Assembly: GCF_008386495.1 (NCBI RefSeq)
Contig: NZ_VTHJ01000036.1
Span: forward strand, 1 to 64,000
From: Streptomyces tailanensis
Lineage (GTDB): Bacteria > Actinomycetota > Actinomycetes > Streptomycetales > Streptomycetaceae
DNA length: 64,000 nt
Direction of reading: 5' to 3'
Positions 57,830-64,000 of the stretch are shown one piece after another. Within the stretch, counting starts at the first letter, position 1. Each line of letters starts with the position of its first letter. The translations under genes were made by a program, and so were the position numbers. A model generated the notes under the pieces. It had not been told where the DNA came from. It saw nothing but the letters and a program-made list of their open reading frames with translations, and ran no database searches.

Positions 57830-58789
57830 GTGATCGCTGTTGTCAGGATCCTGATCCGGCGGGTCCTTCTCCTCGTACCGCTCATGCTCGGCATCGTGCT
57901 GTTCGTCTTCCTCGTCATGCGGTTCTCCGATGTCGACCCCGCCTCCGCCTTCTTCCAAGGCGCCAATCCGACTCCCGAGCAGCTCCGTGAATTCCGCGAG
58001 GAGAACGGGCTCCTCGATCCCCTCCCCGTCCGCTACGTCGGATTCATCGGCGATCTGCTGCACGGGGACATGGGGATCAGCGCGCTCACCCGGGCCCCTG
58101 TCGTCGACCAGGTCACCACCGCGCTGCCGCTCACCCTCCAACTCACCTTCCTGGGGCTCGGGATCGCGGTCGTGCTGGCGTTGCTCGGTGGGGTCACGGC
58201 GGCGATCTACCGGGACCGGCTGCCCGACCAGGTCATTCGGGTCGTGTCGCTCACGGGGGTCGCGGCGCCGGGGTTCTGGCTGGCGTTGCTGATGATCCAG
58301 TATCTGGCGGTGGATCTGGGGTGGTTTCCGACGGGTGGGTACGTCAATCCGGCGGACTCGTTCACCGGGTGGCTGAGGACGATGACGTTGCCCGCGTTCG
58401 CGCTGTCGTTGCCGGTGGCCGCGCAGCTCACGCGGATCGTGCGGACGTCGGTGGTGGAGGAGCTGGACAAGGACTATGTGCGGACGGCGATCGGGAGCGG
58501 GCTGCCGCCGAGGGTGGTGGTGGGGCGGAATGTGCTGCGGAACGCGCTGATCAATCCGCTCACCGTGCTGGGGCTGCGCGTCGGCTATCTGCTGGGCGGC
58601 GCCGTCGTCATCGAGACGATCTTCTCGCTGCCGGGAATGGGCAAGCTGATGATCGACGCCGTGAAGAACGGCGACCCGGCGGTCGTCCAGGGTGTCGTGC
58701 TGACCACGGCCGCGGGGTTCGTGGTCGTGAACCTCGTCATCGATGTCCTCTATCTGCTGGTGAACCCACGGCTGAGGGGGGCGGGTTGA
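57830..58789 (+). CDS. ABC transporter permease, DppB/OppB type
   Basis: A 319-residue membrane protein. The N-terminal helix is IRRVLLLVPLMLGIVLFVFL; the external loop contains ENGLLDPLPVRYVGFIGDL; five further helices follow, and the EAA-like loop IGSGLPPRVVVGRNVLRNAL contacts the ATPase. GTG at 57830 has GGGAG upstream. It overlaps the next gene (TGATG). It forms the translocation channel with the permease domain of the following fusion protein. Confidence 0.93.
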   Translation: MIAVVRILIRRVLLLVPLMLGIVLFVFLVMRFSDVDPASAFFQGANPTPEQLREFREENGLLDPLPVRYVGFIGDLLHGDMGISALTRAPVVDQVTTALPLTLQLTFLGLGIAVVLALLGGVTAAIYRDRLPDQVIRVVSLTGVAAPGFWLALLMIQYLAVDLGWFPTGGYVNPADSFTGWLRTMTLPAFALSLPVAAQLTRIVRTSVVEELDKDYVRTAIGSGLPPRVVVGRNVLRNALINPLTVLGLRVGYLLGGAVVIETIFSLPGMGKLMIDAVKNGDPAVVQGVVLTTAAGFVVVNLVIDVLYLLVNPRLRGAG

Positions 58790-60786
58790 TGTTCGGGCTC
58801 ATGGTGACCACGCGGAAGCGGCTCACGGAGGTCCTGTCGCGGCCGGGCATCCGGTTGCGCGGCTGGCGCCGACTGCCGCTGCTGTCGCGTGTCGCGGTGT
58901 GTTTTCTGGTGATCGTGGTGCTCACGGCGCTGCTCGCGCCCCTGCTCGCCCCGCACGATCCGCTCGACCAGCAGGCGCTGGCCGGCGGGACCGGGGCGCC
59001 TTCCGCCGAGCACTGGATGGGGCAGGACAGTCTCGGGCGGGACATCCTGAGCCGGCTGATGTACGGGGCGCGCTGGTCGCTCGCGATCGGGCTGGGCGCG
59101 ACCGGGCTCGCCCTGGTCGTGGGGGCGTTCATCGGAGCCGTGGCGGCGACCTCGCGGAAGGCGGTCGACGAGACGCTGATGCGCTGTCTGGACGTCGTCA
59201 TGGCGTTCCCGGGGATCGCGCTGGCGGCCGTGCTGGTGGCCGTCTTCGGCGGTGGCATCGAGGTGCTGATCTGCGCGATCGCCTTCCTGTTCACGCCGCC
59301 GGTCGCACGGGTCGTACGGGCGAACGTCCTCGACCAGTACGGCGAGGACTATGTGACCGCCGAGCGGGTGATAGGAGCGCGGACCCCGCACATCGTGATC
59401 CGGCACGTGGCCATCAACTGCGCGGCCCCGGTGCTGGTGTTCTGCACGGTCCAGGTCGCCGAGGCGATCGTCTTCGAGGCGTCGCTGTCGTTCATCGGCG
59501 CGGGCGTACGGCCGCCGGACCCGTCCTGGGGCAGTGTCATCGCGGACGGCAAGAACATGGTGCTGACCGGGGGCTGGTGGGCGACCGTCTTCCCCGGTCT
59601 GCTGATGCTGATCACGGTTCTGTCCCTCAACATCCTCTCCGAGGGCGTGTCGGACGCGTGGGCGGCGCCGGTCGCGCGGGACGTGGAGCGGCGGGCGGAG
59701 GACGACCGGCCGGCCGACGCCCTGGAGGCCCCCGAGCCGGGCAGCGGCAAGGTCACCGAGCTGCCCGGGCTGACGGAGGCGGCCCACCGGCTGCGCTCCC
59801 GGGCGCGGCCCCTGCCGGGCGGCGGCCGGCCGGTACTCGCCGTGGAGCGGCTGGCCATCGGCTTCGACAACCGTCACCGGGGCGTGGACATCGTCGACGG
59901 CATCAGCTTCGAGGTGCACCCCGGGGAGGTGCTGGGCCTGGTCGGCGAGTCCGGCTGCGGGAAGTCGCTGACCGCGCTGGCCGTGATGGGGCTGGAGCCG
60001 AAGGGCGCCCGGGTGCGCGGCCATGTCCGGTTCGACCAGCGGCAGTTGGTGGGTGAGCCCATGCGCGTACGGCGTCGGCTGCTCGGCCACGAGATGGCGA
60101 TGGTCTACCAGGACGCCCTGTCCTCGCTGAATCCGGCGATGACCATCCGCGCCCAGCTGAAGCAGGTCGTACGGCGGGGCGGCAAGCGCACCGCGCCCGA
60201 GCTGCTGACCATGGTCGGCCTCGACCCCGAGCGCACCCTGCGCAGCTACCCGCACGAGCTGTCCGGCGGGCAGCGCCAGCGCGTCCTGATCGCGATGGCG
60301 CTGTCCCGCAACCCGAAGCTGATCGTGGCCGACGAGCCGACGACCGCGCTGGACGTGACGGTCCAGGCCCAGGTCATCGAGCTGCTGCTACGGCTGCGCG
60401 AGGAGCTGGGCTTCGCGCTGATCCTGGTGTCGCACGATCTGGCGCTGGTGGCGGACGTGACCGACCGGGTGGTGGTGATGTACGGCGGGCAGATCGTCGA
60501 GACCGGGGTGACGGCGGACCTGGTGGAGTCGCCCACCCACCACTACACGCGCGGTCTGCTCGGCAGCGTCCTGTCGCTGGAGTCGGCGGCCGAGCGGATG
60601 ACGCAGATCAAGGGCGTCGTCCCCTCCCCCGCCGACTTCCCCGAGGGCTGCCGCTTCGCCGACCGCTGCCCGATGGCGACCGAGGTGTGCCGTACGACGG
60701 CCCCCGACCTGCTGGGCCCGCCCACGCACCGGGCGGCCTGCCACCACCCGGCGGTGGACCTGACGGAGAGCGGGGTGGCCCGGTGA
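58789..60786 (+). CDS. Fused ABC transporter permease (DppC type) and ATPase (DppD type)
   Basis: A 665-residue protein joining two usually separate subunits. Residues 1-300: OppC/DppC permease with N-terminal helix (LLSRVAVCFLVIVVLTALLA), HWMGQDSLGRDILSRLMYG and the GARTPHIVIRHVAINCAAPV loop. After a charged linker (about 305-345) comes the ATPase with Walker A GESGCGKS, ALSSLNPAM, signature LSGGQRQR and Walker B LIVADEP. It ends with the oligopeptide-ATPase motif CRFADRCPMATEVC. ATG at 58789 overlaps the previous stop; the stop overlaps the next GTG. Such fusions are known in Streptomyces. Confidence 0.92.
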   Translation: MFGLMVTTRKRLTEVLSRPGIRLRGWRRLPLLSRVAVCFLVIVVLTALLAPLLAPHDPLDQQALAGGTGAPSAEHWMGQDSLGRDILSRLMYGARWSLAIGLGATGLALVVGAFIGAVAATSRKAVDETLMRCLDVVMAFPGIALAAVLVAVFGGGIEVLICAIAFLFTPPVARVVRANVLDQYGEDYVTAERVIGARTPHIVIRHVAINCAAPVLVFCTVQVAEAIVFEASLSFIGAGVRPPDPSWGSVIADGKNMVLTGGWWATVFPGLLMLITVLSLNILSEGVSDAWAAPVARDVERRAEDDRPADALEAPEPGSGKVTELPGLTEAAHRLRSRARPLPGGGRPVLAVERLAIGFDNRHRGVDIVDGISFEVHPGEVLGLVGESGCGKSLTALAVMGLEPKGARVRGHVRFDQRQLVGEPMRVRRRLLGHEMAMVYQDALSSLNPAMTIRAQLKQVVRRGGKRTAPELLTMVGLDPERTLRSYPHELSGGQRQRVLIAMALSRNPKLIVADEPTTALDVTVQAQVIELLLRLREELGFALILVSHDLALVADVTDRVVVMYGGQIVETGVTADLVESPTHHYTRGLLGSVLSLESAAERMTQIKGVVPSPADFPEGCRFADRCPMATEVCRTTAPDLLGPPTHRAACHHPAVDLTESGVAR

Positions 60787-61817
60787 ACGCGCTCGTCGAA
60801 CTGTCCGACGCCCATGTCGTCCACAAGGCGCGCAGCGGCGGCCTGTTCACCCGTGACCGGGTGTACGCCCTGACCGGCGCCGACCTGACGATCGCGCCCG
60901 GTGAGACGGTCGGCGTGGTCGGCGAGTCCGGCTGCGGCAAGTCGACACTGGCGAAGGTGCTGGTGGGCGTGGAGCGGCCGACGCTCGGGACGGTCACCTT
61001 CCGGGGGCGGAACCTGTGGTCCATGCCTCCGGCCGAGCGCCGGGTGACCGTGGGCGCCGGCACCGGAATGATCTTCCAGGACCCGTCCACGGCCCTCAAC
61101 CGCCGCCTGACGACCCGCCAGATCCTCCGCGACCCGCTCGACGTGCACAAGCGCGGCACTCCGGCCGAACGGGAGGACCGAGTAAGGGAGTTGATGTCCC
61201 TGGTCGGCCTGCCGCCGGTGCTGGCGGACGGCCTCCCCGGCCAGCTGTCCGGCGGCCAGCGCCAGCGCGTCGCCATCGCCCGCGCGCTCGCCCTCGACCC
61301 GGACCTCGTCGTCGCGGACGAACCGACGAGCGCGCTGGACGTCTCGGTCCGCGCCCAGATCCTGAACCTCCTGCTGGACCTCAAGGAACGGCTCGGCCTG
61401 GCCCTGGTCTTCGTCTCGCACGACATCCAGACGGTACGGCGGATGAGCGACCGGGTGATCACCATGTATCTGGGCCGGATCGTGGAGGAGTCCCCGGCGG
61501 ACCGGGTCACGGACAGCGCCCGCCACCCGTACACCCGGGCCCTGTTCTCCGCGACCCCGGGCCTGCTGGACCCGATCGATCCGATCCCCCTGGTGGGCCC
61601 CGTCCCTTCCGCGACCCGTCCGCCGAGCGGCTGCCCGTTCCGTACCCGCTGCTGGAAGGCGACCGGGGAGTGCGCGGACACGATGCCCGCGTTCACGGCC
61701 GCGTCGGCGCCCGGACACCGCTTCCGTTGCCATCATCCTGTGCAGGAGGACGAGTCGACGCGCGACCTGGTCACCCAGGCGGCGCCGTCGGCCCCGCCCG
61801 AGCCGCACCGACCGTAA
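60783..61817 (+). CDS. ABC transporter ATP-binding protein, DppF/OppF type
   Basis: Second ATPase of the transporter, 344 residues. Walker A GESGCGKS, Q-loop FQDPSTALNRR, signature LSGGQRQR, Walker B LVVADEP and switch SHDIQT are all present. The C-terminal oligopeptide-type extension has GCPFRTRCWKATGECAD with its cysteines. The start codon GTG at 60783 overlaps the previous stop. Completes a two-permease, two-ATPase importer with the lipoprotein at 56065. Confidence 0.93.
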   Translation: MNALVELSDAHVVHKARSGGLFTRDRVYALTGADLTIAPGETVGVVGESGCGKSTLAKVLVGVERPTLGTVTFRGRNLWSMPPAERRVTVGAGTGMIFQDPSTALNRRLTTRQILRDPLDVHKRGTPAEREDRVRELMSLVGLPPVLADGLPGQLSGGQRQRVAIARALALDPDLVVADEPTSALDVSVRAQILNLLLDLKERLGLALVFVSHDIQTVRRMSDRVITMYLGRIVEESPADRVTDSARHPYTRALFSATPGLLDPIDPIPLVGPVPSATRPPSGCPFRTRCWKATGECADTMPAFTAASAPGHRFRCHHPVQEDESTRDLVTQAAPSAPPEPHRP

Positions 61818-61829
61818 GGGAGCCCCAGG

Positions 61830-62756
61830 ATGCCCGTGCCCACCCCGCTGACCGGAGTCGTACCGCCCGTCTGCACGCCCCTGACACCGGCCCGCGAGGT
61901 GGACGTCCCCTCCCTGACCCGGCTGCTCGACCATCTGCTGACCGGCGGGGTGGACGCGCTGTTCGTCCTCGGTACGACGTCGGAGGCGGCGTATCTGACG
62001 GACGCGCAGCGCCGCCTCGTGGTGGAGACGACGACGGCGCATGCCGCGGGCGCCGTGCCGGTGCTGGCCGGCGCGATCGACATGACGACCCCGAGGGTCC
62101 TGGACCACATCCGCTCCGCGACGGCGGCGGGCGCGGACGCGGTGGTCGTGACCGCCCCCTTCTACACCAGCACCCATCCGGCGGAGATCGCCCGCCACTA
62201 CCGGCTGCTCGCCGCCGAGTCCCCCGTCCCGGTCTACGCGTACGACCTCCCGGCCGGCGTGCACACGAAACTGGGGGCCGACCTGATCCTGGAGCTGGCC
62301 GGCGAAGGCGTCATCGCCGGTCTGAAGGACTCCAGCGGCGACCTGGCCAACTTCCGCAACGTGATCACCGGCACCCGGTCCAGGCCCGGCTTCACCCTCC
62401 TCACCGGCTCCGAACTCACCATCGATGCCGCCCTCGCCATGGGCGCCCACGGCTCCGTCCCCGGCCTCGCCAACATCGACCCCGCTGGCTACGTCCGCCT
62501 CGACCGCCTCTGCCGCGCGGGCGACTGGGACCAGGCCCGCGCCGAACAGGAACGCCTGTGCGCCCTGTTCGGCATGGTCACCGTCGGCGCCCCCACCCGC
62601 ATGGGCGGCAGCTCCTCGGCCCTGGGCGCCTTCAAGGCCGCGCTCCAGCTCCGCGGCGTCATCGCGTGCGGGGCCACGGCGGAGCCGCAGGTACCGCTGT
62701 CGGAGGCGGAGATCGAGCAGGTGGGGAAGTACTTGGCGGCGGCGGGGCTGCTGTAG
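61830..62756 (+). CDS. Dihydrodipicolinate synthase/N-acetylneuraminate lyase family protein
   Basis: A 308-residue TIM-barrel class I aldolase. The motif LGTTSEAAYLTDAQR corresponds to the pyruvate-carboxylate loop (GTTGE in DapA), YAYDLPAGVHTKL carries the catalytic Tyr, and IAGLKDSSGD the Schiff-base Lys. With GTTSE rather than GTTGE and in a catabolic transport operon under a FadR-type repressor, it is more likely a lyase or dehydratase for a keto-sugar acid, sialic acid or hydroxyproline derivative than the lysine-pathway enzyme. ATG at 61830, 12 bases after the ATPase stop. Confidence 0.87.
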   Translation: MPVPTPLTGVVPPVCTPLTPAREVDVPSLTRLLDHLLTGGVDALFVLGTTSEAAYLTDAQRRLVVETTTAHAAGAVPVLAGAIDMTTPRVLDHIRSATAAGADAVVVTAPFYTSTHPAEIARHYRLLAAESPVPVYAYDLPAGVHTKLGADLILELAGEGVIAGLKDSSGDLANFRNVITGTRSRPGFTLLTGSELTIDAALAMGAHGSVPGLANIDPAGYVRLDRLCRAGDWDQARAEQERLCALFGMVTVGAPTRMGGSSSALGAFKAALQLRGVIACGATAEPQVPLSEAEIEQVGKYLAAAGLL

Positions 62757-62769
62757 CCGACCGGCGCGG

Positions 62770-63279
62770 CTACGAGGCGGGACTCCGCGTCACGACCGGC
62801 GGGGCCTGGGCGGCAAGTGCCTTGAGGGGCTCGCCGGTGAGGCGGCAGACCGTCCACTCGTCCAGGAGATCCACGCCGAGCGACTTGTAGAAGTCGATGG
62901 TCGGCTCGTTCCAAGCGAGGACCCACCACTCGAAGCGCTCGTAGCCGCGCCGCTCACAGATCGCCGCCAGCGCGGCGAGGAGGGCCTTGCCGTGTCCGCC
63001 GCCCCGGGCGTGCGGGCGTACATACAGGTCCTCCAGGTGCATGCCGCGCGTGCCGGTCCATGTCGAGAAGCGCGGGAACCACAGGGCGAAGCCCACGGTC
63101 TCGCCGGTCGCGTCGTCCTCGACGATCAGCACGAAAGCGGCGGGATCCTCGCCGAACAGGGCCTCGCGAAGCTGTTCCTCGCTCGCTCTGGCCTGCTCTA
63201 CGGCCCTTTCGTACGCGGCGAGTTCGCGGATCATCGTGCGGATCTCCGCGACGTCGTGTGCGGTGGCAGTCCTGATCAT
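62770..63279 (-). CDS. GNAT-family N-acetyltransferase
   Basis: A 169-residue acetyltransferase. It has N-terminal IRTATAHDVAEIRTMIRELA, a central beta strand with FALWFPRFSTWTGTRGMHLE, acetyl-CoA-binding LYVRPHARGGGHGKALLAAL, and the C-terminal WNEPTIDFYKSLGVDLLDEW. It resembles the diamine (spermidine/spermine) acetyltransferase group, whose members acetylate polyamines or thialysine; the substrate is a guess. I start at ATG 63279; 63291 is open. Convergent with the DapA-like gene (13 bases apart). Confidence 0.87.
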   Translation of the reverse strand: MIRTATAHDVAEIRTMIRELAAYERAVEQARASEEQLREALFGEDPAAFVLIVEDDATGETVGFALWFPRFSTWTGTRGMHLEDLYVRPHARGGGHGKALLAALAAICERRGYERFEWWVLAWNEPTIDFYKSLGVDLLDEWTVCRLTGEPLKALAAQAPPVVTRSPAS

Positions 63280-63381
63280 GCGGGAGATCATCGGTCGCGG
63301 CGCCGGGTCGCGTCCATCCGTTTCCGCGCGGTGGAAGAGTGGGGCGTCAGGCGTGCCCCCGGTGGCGTCCGGCGGGGCTCG

Positions 63382-64000
63382 TCATACCGCGCCCGGTGTC
63401 ACCAGCCCCGACTCGTACGCCACGATCACCAGCTGTGCCCGGTCCCGCGCGCCGAGCTTGCCCATGATGCGGCTGACGTGGGTCTTCGCCGTCAGGGGGC
63501 TCAGGCCCAACGTGTCGGCGATCTCCGTGTTGTTGAGGCCGCGTGCGACGAGGGTGAGGACCTCCTTCTCGCGGTCCGAGAGGCATTCCGGGCCGCTCTC
63601 CAGGGCCGGCGACACGGTCGGGCCCCGCAGCGGGCGGGCGATGAGGCGGGCCGTCGGGCCGGGGGAGAGGAGGGCGTCGCCGGCGGCCACCGTACGGATG
63701 GCGTCGAGGAGTTCGGCGGGCCGCACGTCCTTCACCAGGAAGCCGGAGGCCCCGGCGCGCAGGGCCTCCACGACGTGCTCGTCGGTGTCGTAGGTGGTGA
63801 GCACCAGGACCCGTACGCCCGCGAGGTCCTCGTCCGCCGCGATGAGCCGGGTGGCCTCGATGCCGTCCAGGTCGGGCATGCGCAGGTCCATGACGACCAG
63901 GTCGGCGCGGGCGGTGCGGGCCAGCTCCACGGCCTCGCGGCCCGTGGCCGCCTCCCCCACCACCTCCATGTTCCGCGCCGACGACACGAGCATGGCGAAG
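63382..64000 (-). CDS. LuxR/NarL-type response regulator, 5' part outside window
   Basis: The final 205 or so residues of a two-component response regulator. The receiver domain lacks its first strand, which lies beyond base 64000; the phosphorylated Asp is in LVVMDLRMPDLDGIEA, the switch Thr in VLVLTTYDTDEHV and the Lys in GFLVKD. The C-terminal DNA-binding domain is typical (LSDREKEVLTLVARGLNNTE, then LSPLTAKTHVSRIMGKLGAR). A sensor kinase gene probably follows upstream, outside the window. Target genes unknown. Confidence 0.9.
   Translation of the reverse strand, partial: FAMLVSSARNMEVVGEAATGREAVELARTARADLVVMDLRMPDLDGIEATRLIAADEDLAGVRVLVLTTYDTDEHVVEALRAGASGFLVKDVRPAELLDAIRTVAAGDALLSPGPTARLIARPLRGPTVSPALESGPECLSDREKEVLTLVARGLNNTEIADTLGLSPLTAKTHVSRIMGKLGARDRAQLVIVAYESGLVTPGAV

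Noticed and set aside
1..64000. tRNA, rRNA and attachment sites
   Set aside because: I looked for tRNA-like T-loop sequences and matching 3' ends in the intergenic spaces, including 16.3-17.2 kb and 19.9-20.4 kb, and saw none I could support; a covariance-model scan would be decisive.

Overview
The window is a stretch of a Streptomyces chromosome. It has very high G+C, codons ending in G or C, frequent GTG starts, an SsgA-like sporulation protein, an AfsR-type SARP regulator, a class F sortase, class II glycyl-tRNA synthetase and pyruvate phosphate dikinase. The mix of housekeeping genes (glyS, uppS, recO, dusB, ppdK, nirBD, zinc uptake with zur) with small decayed mobile pieces suggests a core-chromosome segment carrying some accessory islets. 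I see no rRNA, tRNA, CRISPR array or complete biosynthetic cluster.

Layout. 1-1203: frameshifted IS605/IS1341-type tnpB whose right end abuts a permease gene. 1.2-8.2 kb: permease, SsgA-like protein, an ECF sigma factor fused to an anti-sigma-like finger, a membrane segment and an acidic tail, an FMN reductase, a secreted protein with a class F sortase, and a TauE-type exporter. 8.4-12.7 kb: assimilatory nitrite reductase operon (FAD oxidoreductase, nirB, nirD). 12.7-14.7 kb: a large TnpB-like nuclease with intact RuvC residues. 14.9-20 kb: an SDR, a nearly gene-free remnant zone, and a module made of an HTH/TPR regulator facing four small overlapping genes, the last frameshifted. 20.4-25.3 kb: PhoX phosphatase, DeoR regulator, ppdK. 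25.7-30.5 kb: ROK repressor divergent from a two-gene glycosidase/glycogen-debranching operon. 30.5-33 kb: polysaccharide pyruvyltransferase and dusB. 33-35 kb: a wrecked MFS transporter/AraC locus. 35-40.8 kb: small regulators and enzymes, including an aldo/keto reductase-TetR operon with a long palindromic operator, and two secreted or nuclease-type proteins. 41-48 kb: glyS, zinc ABC transporter and zur, a small membrane protein, uppS, recO. 48-54 kb: HD-domain protein, SARP regulator, VanX-like dipeptidase, transposase and methyltransferase remnants. 54.4-62.8 kb: tyrosine phosphatase, FadR-type regulator and a divergent peptide-type ABC transporter operon ending in a DapA-like lyase. 62.8-64 kb: GNAT acetyltransferase and a truncated LuxR-type response regulator.

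Two interspersed repeat families run through the window. Family A (seven copies, about 50-80 nt) normally sits just 3' of a gene in the sense direction and ends in a GC hairpin; one copy lies inside the SARP coding sequence. Family B (about 42 nt) occurs once between genes and once inside a 189-nt element with 22-bp inverted ends that has inserted in frame into the HD-domain gene. The strongest candidates for something not yet described are the stand-alone TnpB-like nuclease beside nirD, the HTH/TPR small-gene module, and these in-frame repeat insertions.
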